A DNA stretch of 64,000 nucleotides. It comes from Tieghemiomyces parasiticus. Lineage: Eukaryota > Kickxellomycota > Dimargaritomycetes > Dimargaritales > Dimargaritaceae. The notes below the pieces were generated by a model. It had not been told where the DNA came from. It saw only the letters and a program-made list of their open reading frames with translations, and did not search any database. This document shows, piece after piece, positions 23,163 to 34,080 of the stretch. Numbering within the stretch: the stretch's first letter is position 1; each line of letters opens with the position of its first letter. The stretch covers positions 1 through 64,000 of the forward strand of contig JANBPT010000127.1 in assembly GCA_027575765.1 (NCBI GenBank), written 5' to 3'. Both the position numbers and the translations under genes were made by a program.

Positions 23163-24807
23163 TTAATCCTCCCAGAAATCCTCGTCGTCCTCGTCGTACA
23201 CGAGCTGCGAAAAGTCCACCTTGTAGCGGAGTAAGCCACCCATGCCTCCGAACCCCTTAACGAACTGGGCGCCTTCGGACGAGCGGTTGGTGATGAACTC
23301 GAGGTTAGCGCCGAAATCCTTGTACTTCTCGGCCAGCCATTCAAGCAGGGACATGGTGGAGACCACCTCAAGCTCGGCACCGGACGCGGGGTCGATAAAT
23401 TCATCGCGGTTCTTCTCCTGTTCCTTGGTGAGGTGCTTGATGATCTCCTCGCCCGTGGTGGGCGACTTGAACACGTGCCGGTTCACGTCCAGGTTCTCCC
23501 ACACAATCAGCGTCTCGATGGCGCCCATCTCGAGGCCCTTCAGGGTGTCGTCCACGCCGAAGCAGTACTTGCCCGTGTCCAATGAAATCTCGTCAAAGTA
23601 TTGCTGGATGAGCTTCTTCTCCTGCACGAACTTGACGTTGGCCAGGGCCTCCGCGCTCAGCTCGATGGCCTGGTTGAAGCCGTTCTCGCCACCGTACGAC
23701 ACATCCACCGTCTTGATGATCTTGACCTGCAGGCGCTGGTCGAACATGTCCGAGTTACCCAGCTCGGTCTTGAAGTCAGCGGAACCGGCCAGGATGAGGC
23801 CGGTAACGTTGACCTACAGAAGTAAAATGGTTTGGTGAGGAGGGGGTGTTGCGGAGAGGTCGGTTAGTGGCAACCGTGTAGGTCGTGGGTAGGGCGGCCG
23901 GACCGTATTCAAAATAGGATAGCACTTCCCGACCCCCCCCCGTACTCCAGCGCTCGTAGAACCCCCTATGCTTACCTTGTCGTTAGTGATGTAGAACTGA
24001 ACGGCCAGCTCGGCCACCTTGCGCACGTAGTTGTGACGCTTCTCCTCTCGTAGACGGGCGAAACGCAGGGCCGACTGACCACCACGGCCGTGCTTCTTTG
24101 GTAGCTCGACCGACAGCTTATGGATGATCTCGCGGGTGTTGCCGCACACGGTACCAAATAGACTGCCGTTACCGTCCATTATAATGAACCCGAACCGCGA
24201 GTCCGACTCGAGCAGTTCCGACAGGGCCTCGGTGTGGAATTTGTTATCGCACAGGTACAACGACGTGTTGATGGGCTTGAAAGGTTCAAAGTCAATGCTG
24301 ACCTTCTTTTCCTTGCCCTCGTCCGTGATGATGGTCCCGCAGTACACCACCAGCCCGTTAGTCGGGACGCGGTTGTACAGCTTGAGCCGCTGCTGCGCCG
24401 ATGTGATGGCTGACAGCACCGACAGGCGGTTCACTCGGCTCTTGATGTTGGACGCCGTGCCGTATTCGTCCGCCAACATCTTGGCCACCCGCGAGATTTG
24501 GTCTTTGGGCGGGATGACCAGGGAGATCATGGAGGTTCCGTTGCTGTCGGTGACGAGATTTTTTTTTGTAAGCAGATGGGGGGATATTTAGCGCTCGATA
24601 TTAGTAAGATACCGAAAGCTGGGCGGCGGTTTGTGTGGGCGGTCTGGCAGCTGGTTTGAACGAACGAGGTCGAGGTTACCCTACCAGTGCGATGGAAATC
24701 GGCGACCGTGGGCACACGCACGTCATTTACCCTCGAGCCATCTGGAGGCTCTTGATCAACTTCTTGATCTTCCACATCTCCACGTTTGTGTCGGTTTCGG
24801 CGGACAT
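23163..24807 (-). CDS. SUP45: Eukaryotic peptide chain release factor 1 (eRF1)
   Basis: Class I release factor that reads all three stop codons in the ribosomal A site and triggers peptidyl-tRNA hydrolysis with eRF3. There are three exons: 24731-24807, 23976-24543 and 23163-23813. Introns of 187 and 162 nt have GTAAAT and GTAAGC donors. The protein is 431 residues; the family is usually about 435. The N domain carries NIKS at residues 58-61 and the YxCxxxF motif (YLCDNKF, residues 122-128). The M domain carries the catalytic GGQ at residues 180-182. The C-terminus is acidic ([10 protein letters not shown]), as expected for eRF3 binding. Unchanged NIKS and YxCxxxF motifs agree with a standard genetic code. 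The gene is head-to-head with the TFIIB-like gene. Confidence 0.98.
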
Positions 24808-25503
24808 GGTGGCAATAGGGGGGGGATGCGGACCGGCGCTAAGGGAGGGGCGATAGGGTAAAGAGAGTAAAGAGAAGGGCGCCCAACAATGACCTCGGTG
24901 AGAGCAGGAGAAATGGATCGTAGCGTACACGCAGGTGACTAGTAGAGCCCAATTTGAAAGGATCCAGGGAAAGGGGTAGTGTGGAGGTTGACTGGCGGTT
25001 TGATAAACTTGAAGAGCAAGGGGCATTCTCGGCCTCAGTGAACTCCGCCCCACTAGCCCGCCACTGAAGTAGTCCACTTCCATGGTCACAGCACTTTGAT
25101 TCTACGCCTACGATGAGATGCGCCAAAAATGGGACGACTCTCTAATGATATAGGCCGGCGGTGATAGCTGGCCAGACATGGTAGTGTTTGATTTCGGGTT
25201 AGCAGCACTCTGGATAGTAACGATAGCAGGTATGGTAAAACGAGCCGTCTGATATCACCCCTCTGACACAGTAGACCGTGACTGCGCCACTGCGAAGCGT
25301 AACCACGTTGCAACGAAGGCGCGCATACGTTGAAGCCACCCATGTCCGTTCAGTTCAGTGCCTCTTAAGCATTCTTGCAACCGTTCCATTAGCTCCCTTT
25401 TCAGCTCTTAACTCGTCCTTTTCCCCTGCGACTAATTATTTTCTTTCCGAGCGTTTGGCAATGCACTCTGCCGCCTAACCGGCGGACTCCCCCCAATCCC
25501 AAC
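24808..25503. other. Divergent promoter region eRF1 / TFIIB-like gene
   Basis: 696 bp between two start codons in opposite orientation. Pyrimidine-rich sequence precedes the plus-strand gene (25380-25500), and the plus strand is purine-rich beside eRF1 (24818-24930). No gene is seen. Confidence 0.6.
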
Positions 25504-27536
25504 ATGTCAGCGCGGCGCGGGCACTGTCCTAGCTGCGGGGCTTCTCCTGAAAAGGCTGTCATCGATTCGGCCGCGGGGGTCATGCTGTGCACCGGGTGCG
25601 GCCTTGTCCTCGAACCGATGCTCCTGGCCGACAGCTTGGAGGCCGTCGAAACCGAATGCCGTACCGTAGCACCTATGCGCGCCATCCACTCCTTACCGGC
25701 GAATCCCAGTGCGTCCAATGCAGGGAATGCTCTTGCTCCAGCGTCCTCGACTGCCCCGGGTAAATCACCTACCCATACTACCACCGACCTCCGACAAAGT
25801 AAACTGGATATTCGCCACCATGCAAAGGAAAGTCGACGTATCCGAGACTACATTAGCGGCGTGGCCACAGCCCTGCAGCTGGCGGGCCTCGTAGATCGTT
25901 GCCATTACCTCTTTGATGCTATTTCACTGCAGCCCAGGGTGCGGCTGGGCCGCAACGGCGAACTAATCGCAGCTGTGTGCCTGGTAGCGGCGGCGCGGGA
26001 GCAGCGGCGGGTCGTCACGATTAAACAGATGGCGGTAAGTGATGGAAACTTATATAGATATATAACTTCTCAATCGTGCCGGTGACTGCAATGGTATGGC
26101 GATCGCAAGAGGCATCGCTCTTACAGATCGACTCCGTTAGTAATCGTTACATTATCTACCCATAACCAACGATATACATACTCTTTTCTCCCCTCCAGAG
26201 CGCCGTCGGCACTTCAACCCGCGAACTGGGAAAGGTCATGCGCCAATACCACCCCCAACTTCCTCTGGCTACTCACTCGGTCGACGGGACCTCCCTGGTT
26301 GACACGATAGTCAACCGGGTGTATCACGGTTACCGCGAAGCACGAGCCACGCTTGCCTCCCCTTCATCGCCGGCTTTGCCGATCCTAGACAATAACATTT
26401 TCCATACAGCACACCAGCGCGCAGTCACTGAGACTGCTGGCCAGCTCCAGGCGTTCGCCACGGAAAGCTGCCTTGGCGCCGGGTGTAACCCGCTGGGACG
26501 TTGCGCCGCTACGGTCTTCCTGGCCATTACCGCCCATGCCTACGACCATAAAACCGACCCGGCGAAGGAAGATCCGATGGTTGCCGGGGAAACGGACGCA
26601 GCGATGCTATGCCTTGATCCCGGGCCGCTGCGGCTGGACGATGACGGGGATAGCGTGGGGTTCAACTGGAACGGCGAAGACGACGTCGGGCGGATCGTCA
26701 CGTGGATCATGGCTCGGGTCATTCCCGAGATGGGTGTTTCGTTGAGAAGCGTCAGGGCCCGGTACGACGAACTGCGACGCGCCGTACTGTGCCATGCTGC
26801 TTATCTACCGTGGGCTCCAGCCACCCTGTCGAATGATGTCCGTCGTTACGCCCGCGATGTAGCACAGTACCACAAGGAACTGGTGCCAAGGGTACGGACG
26901 GCCCCAGCAATGGACCAGCAGCCAATGGCTTACCTTGATGCCGATCCGCCGTTGAATCCAAAGAGGAGGAGGAAGACTGAGGCTATCGTTTCGGCGAACG
27001 CCGCGCGAGTCGGGAGCAAGCCCCCCACTCAAGAAACGTCGTCATCCAGTAGTCACGACTCGATTGCTCCGAAACCGGCGAAGCTGCGTGACATGACGAC
27101 GACTGCCACGGATTTTGCTCACCAAGATCGCCGCCAGCCTACCGATAACATTGCTGCCCACCTTCTTCAACAAGTGGACCCCAACCTACCCCTCGTGGAT
27201 CGGGTGGCCATGGTCCGTCTCTACCTCGCAGGCGTACCGTGGGCTACCTCGCGCTCCTTCTCAAGTGATCGGCTCGCCTGGCTTATGAAACGCTACAGCC
27301 ACCACGTGCCACCCTGCCCCACCGGGGCCGACCAATTTATGTACTCCCCTGGCCGTGACCTACAAGCCCTCGACCCGGAATTCCAGGTCCGCGACCTCCT
27401 GGAGGGTTGCCCTTTTTGTGGTGAATGGCACGGGTTTCGCAAGCGACGACTGGTCGTAGCGGCGGAGGCGGGGGGTTCTGCCGAGAGCCGGCAACCCCCC
27501 GTATCGGATCGTGAGATTGATTTATATCTAAAATGA
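25504..27536 (+). CDS. Divergent TFIIB-family transcription factor (Brf-like)
   Basis: Two exons, 25504-26034 and 26199-27536, flank a 164-nt intron (GTAAGT...CCAG). The protein is about 622 residues. An N-terminal zinc ribbon has Cys8, 11, 29 and 32 with the CTGCGLVLE ending typical of TFIIB and Brf proteins. Two cyclin-like repeats follow. The first spans about residues 110-200 and includes RLGRNGELIAAVCLVAAARE, then TSTRELGKV. The second has PLGRCAATVFLAI. A long C-terminal extension holds a basic patch (KRRRK), a late CPFCGEWHG motif and a final REIDLYLK that recalls the EID-Y-L motif of Brf1. TFIIB itself is about 340 residues, so the length favours an RNA polymerase III Brf-type subunit. 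Known Brf1 homology blocks are not obvious, however. A polymerase I Rrn7/TAF1B-type factor is an alternative. Confidence 0.7.
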
Positions 27537-28526
27537 TACGGGTGGGCTTAGTGGCGGTTATTGTGGGTTTCCGCTTCTCTGAGTGCCTGATTATCGGCTC
27601 GGGCTTACCGTGTTGAGCCGGTGTAGCCTGTGTATAGTCGGTGTCACTCGGCGGTACAGATCGCAGTTTGCTACATTTGGGTGGCATAATGGTGGGTTAC
27701 TGGCGCTCTCCGGCCTGTCCTAGCCACCGAGATACATACTGACCCACAGCTGTTAATTATCCTTTCATCGCGTCTAAACGACAGCCTATCATCAGCGTGA
27801 CCATTACCCCGGTGGAGCGTGTGACTTGCGCTGGGGAGGGAGGTTAAAAAAACGCAAATAAGATTCGCTAATTGTCTAGGTTAGGTCGCTGATCAGTAGA
27901 CCATACTAAATTAGAATTATAATATAGGCTACTGTTTTTTTGGTATAGTTGACATAATGACGTGTCCAGTGTGCTATTTCACCACTATAAAAGTAAAGGC
28001 TTTGATGCTGGGACCCCTTTCGGGCAGGGCAGAGCTTTTACGTTGGCTCTCCCTGGATGGCAAAGTATACAGTAAACGTCCCGAGCATAGGTTGGTCGAT
28101 AACGGCGTTCGGTTGCCTCCAGTCCATACTTCGGACACCCCAGATTTCCAATACCGACCTGAATACTTCTAGGGTAGAGATGGCTGGCGTGGTTACAGAT
28201 TGCCAGCTGGTCACAAACGTCACCACTCGAGGGTAGATTGGGCTCCTCCTTCATCACAAAATCGTATGGCGGACTGTATTGGTGCCGGAGCTATTAGGCC
28301 ATACGTTGATTCATCGCTAGGCATAGTTAACGTAGGCAGGGGGGCCATAGAGGCCATTGCCGTGGCCGATAGGGGCGGCCAATCGGGGCCATCATGGAGG
28401 TCAGGTAAAGATTTATTAGTACAGGAAATGACAAAAAGTCAAGATGCAGCAATACGTAGCTCGGATAAGTAGTCGTCACCGGCGGGTAGCATACTGGGGG
28501 GGGGGGTGCATGCTTGACGTGTAGAG
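27537..28526. other. Intergenic, convergent 3' flanks
   Basis: About 1 kb between the stop codons of the TFIIB-like gene (plus) and Sld5 (minus). It includes an AT-rich stretch near 27890-27960 and a G-run at 28497-28506. A 90-codon frame at 28200-28472 has no family likeness. No gene is seen. Confidence 0.5.
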
Positions 28527-29576
28527 TTAGACGAGTTCAATCTGCCGCTCGGCCAAGAGGGTCTGGACGGAACCGTAACTAACTAAGAAAATGCTATCCT
28601 TGCGCATATCCACCATTTCACTAGCAGTGCGATCCAATTATCGACGGTGGAGTAAGGAAGGGTGGGTAAGGCAACAACCAAATAGAACTGGTTAACACAA
28701 TGTGATTTTGGGCCTACGAATGCGGGAAGGGTACTAACCTACTGCCCGTGCCTAGACAAGAATTGGCATACCAGCGATCGCCAGCTGACTTACGTATCGG
28801 TAATGGCGAACTCGCCAATGTCCTCTAGGACCCGGCAAATGACGGCGGTCATGAGATGTGGCGTGCTGACTGTGGAGTGGAATGGGTAGAAGAAGAGGGC
28901 GTTCGAGCTAATGATTAAGAATACTGTTCCTGTTGATATCGAGGGTGCAGGTGGGGGAGAAGGAGGGGCGGTGCCATCCAATAATGATCATGATCTACTT
29001 ACTCATGGACACATTGCCGTTTGTGTCGTCCAGGGCCCGCAGAGACTCGGGCAGATGGTTTAGACACGCCCGCTGCATATGGGAAGTGAAAAGGGCACGG
29101 TAGCGGGCGGCAAAGGCGCGCTCGCCGGGGGCCATGCGGACCTGGTAGTCGTTGCTGGCCGTGTACCAAATGACGTGACGTTCCAGTTTACGGAGTCGGG
29201 TCTTGAGGTAGCTGCGCAGCACGAACTTGACCCGTTCGACCTCGTGCTGGTAGAGCATGGCCAGAAAGGCCTGGTCGGAGTTCTCCTCTTGTACCGCTTC
29301 GATCAGCTGCAACTGGTTCTGGACCATTTCGGTCAGGTCTCCGACCAGCTGGTCCTCGTACGGAAGGAGCTCGGGGGCTTGCTTCTCGTTAGCCCAGGCC
29401 TGCGCGAGTAGCCGCACGTCCTCGTTGCGGAAATCACCGTCGGGGCCCTCGTCGGTTTGGCCGTACGAGCCCAGGGCTCCGTCGAGCATGGCGTCAATAT
29501 CCGGCTCCATGGCATCGGGGTCGGCCGGTGGGTAGGCGTACCGTGAGGGCGGGTCGTGGGGAAACGGGGAGTCCAT
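28527..29576 (-). CDS. SLD5: GINS complex subunit Sld5
   Basis: Subunit of the GINS tetramer, part of the Cdc45-MCM-GINS replicative helicase in the nucleus. Three exons: 29003-29576, 28794-28869 and 28527-28620. The introns are 133 and 173 nt, both with GTAAGT donors. All phases agree and the spliced product is 247 residues. The A domain contains QAWANEKQAPELLPYE, the hallmark near the N-terminus of Sld5, then a helical run with HEVERVKFVLRSYLKTRL. The two small C-terminal exons supply the B domain, with AVICRVLEDIGEF and a final block RKDSIFLVSYGSVQTLL ending in IELV. Without splicing, the frame would end just after exon 1 and lose this domain. The residues before the A domain are acidic and unconserved. 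The gene diverges from the NADPH oxidase gene. Confidence 0.95.
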
Positions 29577-30793
29577 GGCAAGTGGGCGGGGGAGGTGGAT
29601 CGGATTAGGGAATGTGGGAGGGCGCCAAGTGAGGGAAGATGGGCTAGTTGGGGAATGGTGGGGGGGGGTGGTCAAATGGGCCAAGTCGATGGCCGGGAGG
29701 TAGCGGACGAGGAAGGGCGGAGGGTCCATCTGATGCGGACGCTGCAGCGGGAGGGGCCTCTGGGCTCTACCGCCCACGCTGTAACACCCATCGGGTTTGT
29801 TTACCTGGTGGTGCTCCTGTCGTTCACGTGGCTTGAGCGTCTGTTTACATCCCAGCGTGTATCGGCTTCCAGGTCCATAGTTTATGCCCAAGGCTGGCCT
29901 CCGTCAATGCCGTACGACGCTAGCTTGGTAATTATTCCTGCCCCGGTCCCCGACTGCTAATCGAGCTCTGCCTCCCCCCTCCTCCCCCTTTAGTTTCCTC
30001 CCGACCGACTAAATTGACGAGTTGCGACCCTTCGATCGTCCTAATTCTCTCCTCCCCCTGCTGATGAGCCACACAACACCAGGGTGAAGAGCGACAGTAA
30101 CTTGACTGGGGAGAAGGGGGAGCTCTGCGTGCTCCCTTGCAAGTTGATCGCAGTCCCTAGCAATTACCGGCCGGCGCTCTTGGTGGAGAGTCGTCCAATC
30201 TGTCAAAATTCATTATCCTCCATTCTGGCCCCGCCTCTACACCACTCTCTAGCCATCCAATTGGCAGGATAGACGGGTAAGCATTGGCGGGCGGCCCAGT
30301 CGTCCTATCCGGCACTCCAGATGGTCTTCAGCGCCCCGCAACCGCTTGCTCTTTTTCCATGACACTCTTCTTCTCCTTTTCATGACCCCACGCCCTTATG
30401 GTTCATTTGCGCCTTTGCTTGTCATTCTGCGCCTCTTCCTGGCCTTTGTACTCTCCCTTCCTCTTCCTCACCCTTTCCTGTAGCCTGCCTCGTTTACACC
30501 GCCCCCTTCTCCATTTCGCCTTTTGATATTCGCATCTCTGACCAGCCGAATTACCCGCCGCACCTCGTCCTATTTGACCTCCCACCTAAGCAATATTGGC
30601 CCATTGCGCGACGTGCCCGCAACACTACTAGCCGCCTTATCTATCCTTATGCCCGCACCTCAACTACCCCGCCCTTAACACCTTTGTGTTTCCACGTACT
30701 ACATCGGTGTCCCTCCGCTTCTTCCGCATCCCACGGCCCTCGGTCCCACTATTTGTGCACAGACCCTCCCAGCTTACGCCTACAACCTACGTC
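29577..30793. other. Divergent promoter region Sld5 / NADPH oxidase
   Basis: 1.2 kb between opposite start codons. The half next to the oxidase (about 30200-30790) is strongly pyrimidine-rich on its coding strand, and the half next to Sld5 is purine-rich on the plus strand. No gene is seen. An open frame continues upstream of the oxidase ATG to 30686 but has no ATG and is probably leader. Confidence 0.6.
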
Positions 30794-32449
30794 ATGGGTC
30801 TCAACTTTATCCGGGCGGCCCTGCTTACCACCGACGTCCAGGGGGCCGTATTCCTGACGCTGTGGCTGATACTCCAGGCACTGTTGTTTGCCCTGGGATT
30901 GGTCAACTACCATTACACGGCCCTCTACAGCCAGGCCCGAGCCTTGCTCGGCTGGTCACTCGTCGTGGCCCGGGCTAGCGCCCTGGTACTACACGTCGAC
31001 ATCGCCTTCATCCTGTTCCCGGTGTGCCGCACCTTCATATCCATTCTGCGTTCCACGCCCCTCGGCCGCGTGGTACCCTTCGACCGTAGCGTGGTCTTTC
31101 ACAAGCTATGCGCCTACTCCATCCTAGTCTTCTCACTAGTGCACACCTTCGCCCACTACGCCAACTATGCCAAGCTAGTCCGTGCCAACCCGGACGGTCC
31201 GAGTTTCGCGTACTATTGCTTCGTGTCAGGTCCGGGCCTGACGGGCCACATTATGCTCCTAGCCCTCTTGCTTATGACGCTCACCTCATTGAACTGGGTC
31301 AAGAAGTCGCACTTTGAGACCTTTTGGTATACCCATCACCTATTCCTGGTCTTCTTTGGCGGGTTCACCATCCACGGTGGCTTCTGCTTGGTCAAGCCCG
31401 ACACGGGCACCTGTGGCAACATGGCTAGCTTCTGGAAGTACTGGGTGGCCTCGGGCGTCCTCTACCTCACCGAGCGCATCCTCCGCGATGTGCGGGCGCG
31501 CCGCAAGACAGTTATTGCCAAGGTGGTGCAGCACCCGTCCAACACCGTCGAAGTGCAAATCAACAAGGACTTTTGGCGTGCCAAGGCTGGTCAGTACATC
31601 TTCCTCAACTGTCCCGAGATCTCCCTGCACCAGTGGCACCCGTTCACTCTCACCTCGGCCCCCGAGGAGAAGTTCCTGTCGGTCCACGTGCGTGTAGCCG
31701 GTGACTGGACCCGTCAGTTCGCTGAGCGGCTGGGGTGCAAAGTTGTGGACCGGCGAGCCCCTGCGACCGGCGCCCAGGAAAAGGCGCGAGGAATCGGCTC
31801 CCTCGAACCGCGCGTCCCCATGACACCCACTACGCCCAACGCTAGTGGCCACCTGTTCCCGCCGGGCCAGCTCGCCCCGCGGCCCCTCCCCCAGGTCCTG
31901 GTCGACGGGCCTTTCGGGTGTGCCAGCGAGGACGTGTTCAATTACGAGGTGGCGGTGCTCATCGGGGCCGGTATTGGAGTAACTCCCTTCGCTTCGGTAC
32001 TCAAGTCGATTTGGTACCGAACCAACGCCCCTTTAGGCAAGTCCCGCCTGCGCAAGGTCTATTTCATGTGGATTGCTCGTGATAAGGAATCCTTTGAATG
32101 GTTCCAGTCTTTGCTCAAGGCCATCGAGAATGAAGATGTCAACCAGTTCATCGAGATTCGCACCTACCTGACGGGCCGCCTCAACCAGGACGAGATGCGC
32201 AATGTTATGCTCAACGACGAGGAAGGCCAGGAGGACGCTCTCACAGGTCTTAAGAGTCCCACGTACTATGGCCGGCCCAACTGGGACCAGACATTCAGCC
32301 AGCTGAGTCGCGCCCACCCATCCACCGACATTGGTGTGTTCTTTTGCGGCCCGAAGCGTCTCAATAACCTACTCTCGACGCAGTGCAAGAAGCAAAATCT
32401 GGCTGCCACCGACGGGGCCCACTTCTTTTACAACAAGGAAAACTTTTGA
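30794..32449 (+). CDS. noxA: NADPH oxidase catalytic subunit, NoxA type
   Basis: Membrane flavocytochrome that passes electrons from cytosolic NADPH through FAD and two haems to oxygen, making superoxide. In fungi NoxA guides sexual development, hyphal fusion and polarised growth with p67phox-like NoxR and Rac. The gene is a single exon of 551 codons from the ATG at 30794, close to the usual NoxA length. No EF hands precede the membrane domain, so it is not a NoxC type. The haem ligands fit His103 and His117 in one helix and His181 and His194 in another (WYTHHLF...TIHG). The FAD site is HPFTLTS (282-288). The NADPH site is GAGIGVTPF (391-399), with CGPKRLNN near the end. A Pro-rich insert of about 45 residues (roughly 325-365) lies between the FAD and NADPH lobes. 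Confidence 0.96.
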   Translation: MGLNFIRAALLTTDVQGAVFLTLWLILQALLFALGLVNYHYTALYSQARALLGWSLVVARASALVLHVDIAFILFPVCRTFISILRSTPLGRVVPFDRSVVFHKLCAYSILVFSLVHTFAHYANYAKLVRANPDGPSFAYYCFVSGPGLTGHIMLLALLLMTLTSLNWVKKSHFETFWYTHHLFLVFFGGFTIHGGFCLVKPDTGTCGNMASFWKYWVASGVLYLTERILRDVRARRKTVIAKVVQHPSNTVEVQINKDFWRAKAGQYIFLNCPEISLHQWHPFTLTSAPEEKFLSVHVRVAGDWTRQFAERLGCKVVDRRAPATGAQEKARGIGSLEPRVPMTPTTPNASGHLFPPGQLAPRPLPQVLVDGPFGCASEDVFNYEVAVLIGAGIGVTPFASVLKSIWYRTNAPLGKSRLRKVYFMWIARDKESFEWFQSLLKAIENEDVNQFIEIRTYLTGRLNQDEMRNVMLNDEEGQEDALTGLKSPTYYGRPNWDQTFSQLSRAHPSTDIGVFFCGPKRLNNLLSTQCKKQNLAATDGAHFFYNKENF

Positions 32450-33579
32450 AGGAGGGGGCATGGTGTACTTCCGGGCCATACATTAAACGTATTGCAAAGC
32501 AAAGCTAAGAGGCTGACAGATTGGACCCTCCTATGAAAGCCAGGCGTGTTGTGTACGGCAATAGGTCTGCTAACACCTTTACCCTAATTGAGGTATCCCT
32601 CACAGTTCCGGTGGACTCTTTGACCTCCTCCCCCGGCTCACGTTGACTGAGTACCGTACACAGGTTCCCGGCGGATGTCATTGTCTACAAGGCCGGAAGG
32701 CCACGGACAGCGGCACTTAACTGATGGCCATATGGGACTGTGTTGTCCGTGGTTTAACTGCTGTTTATAGATGGCCAGTCCCACTTCTGTTCGGAAATAT
32801 CGTTCCTTAACAATGATTACCGGTCAAGCTACCTGTCGGAAAACATTGATGGATATTATCGGGGCGTGGCCCAGGCTCCGCGGGAAGAAAATAGATATAT
32901 TTAAGCCCAACGGTGAGTACCTGGCTGGGGTCTACCACGTGTGTCCCTACGTCAATGCGGACTACTCGGTGCAAGAATAGAGGAGGATGGTATAACTCCG
33001 CCAGCTGCTATTTCATTCCCAAGCCCGACAGTGATCAACATGGCCCGCGTAAAGTATCGAGTGGCAGGTGGCGGATCCTTAATAGTTGACGCTGGGGCCA
33101 GTACGTTTCCTACTAGGCACCCCCACCACCACCATCAACGACACAACGTGGGTCTGTCATTCCGGACTACACCTGACCCATGGTGACCCCTGCTGTTACC
33201 AATCTTCCATACCTCCTGCTACTTCGTGTCCCTTCCCACCGATGACGACAATTACTTGAGATGCCAGGTGTGTTCTTTAGCATCCTGTCGTCGACCCTTA
33301 GACGCCACCATCTCTCTACACTTGTACAGATGGTAACTTTGTAAAGTAGGCTGTATCGATGCCTAGGCCTAGGTCCGCACCAAGTCATACATAAAGGCAT
33401 TGCGTGGGTCATCGGATGTAAAGTGCCGTAACCACACGGTGTATTAAAAAGAGCGGAGGGCGTTACAACCTTTACGCCAAAATCCCATAGCCATTAACCA
33501 TAAGGCGTCCTGCTTACCATCACTCATGCAGCCATTTCCCATAGAGGCAAAATCAATCAATATGCCGGCCGGCCATGGG

Positions 33580-34080
33580 CTACAAGGAAGGGCTAGTGGA
33601 CGAGCCAAGGGGGAAGTGGGGACAGCAGTAGCTTGTGGTGACCAGTGTAACGATTGAAAAATGGATTGGGCAGCTGGATATGGCCCAAAGAAAATCATGC
33701 CACGCTTCTGCGAGTAGATCACCTACATCAACATTGTTCTTGACAAACTCGTATTGTGAAAAGGATTTTAAATGCTTCATGTATAGCCTGCACTGGTACG
33801 TAAAAGTACAGGTTGTCAAGGTTTTAAATAGAATGTCAGCCTGCATACTTGTCGAATTGTAGTCGCTGCATGGATTTAAAATAAACGTTTCTGTATGTAA
33901 AAAAAAGTCCTTGCTCCGATCTAGTAGAGCCAAGTACATAGTATTACAGTCACCCATGTAGTCAGCAAATAAACGGGCTGTTTCAGTTAGGGACGGGGCC
34001 TTACAGGGCCACGGTAACAATGTACAGTCGGTGATGAAGGGGGGGGAGTTCTGTAATGAGGGCATTGCCCTGGTCCCCAT
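33580..34080 (-). CDS. Hypothetical ORF, AT-richer than neighbours
   Basis: An ATG-started frame of 166 codons in a gene-poor interval. I recognise no domain. The central part (about residues 30-130) looks less biased in composition than the chance frames nearby, with aromatic, charged and Cys residues spread evenly and no low-complexity runs. Third positions are not GC-rich, unlike the established genes in the window. It is therefore either a chance frame in lower-GC DNA, an exon of a decayed or transferred gene, or a mobile-element remnant. No flanking repeat was seen. Treat as doubtful. Confidence 0.2.
   Translation of the reverse strand: MGTRAMPSLQNSPPFITDCTLLPWPCKAPSLTETARLFADYMGDCNTMYLALLDRSKDFFLHTETFILNPCSDYNSTSMQADILFKTLTTCTFTYQCRLYMKHLKSFSQYEFVKNNVDVGDLLAEAWHDFLWAISSCPIHFSIVTLVTTSYCCPHFPLGSSTSPSL

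Noticed and set aside
5827..32449. Secondary-metabolite cluster around the Zn2Cys6 pair
   Set aside because: No polyketide synthase, NRPS, terpene cyclase, P450 or transporter genes nearby; neighbours are housekeeping genes.
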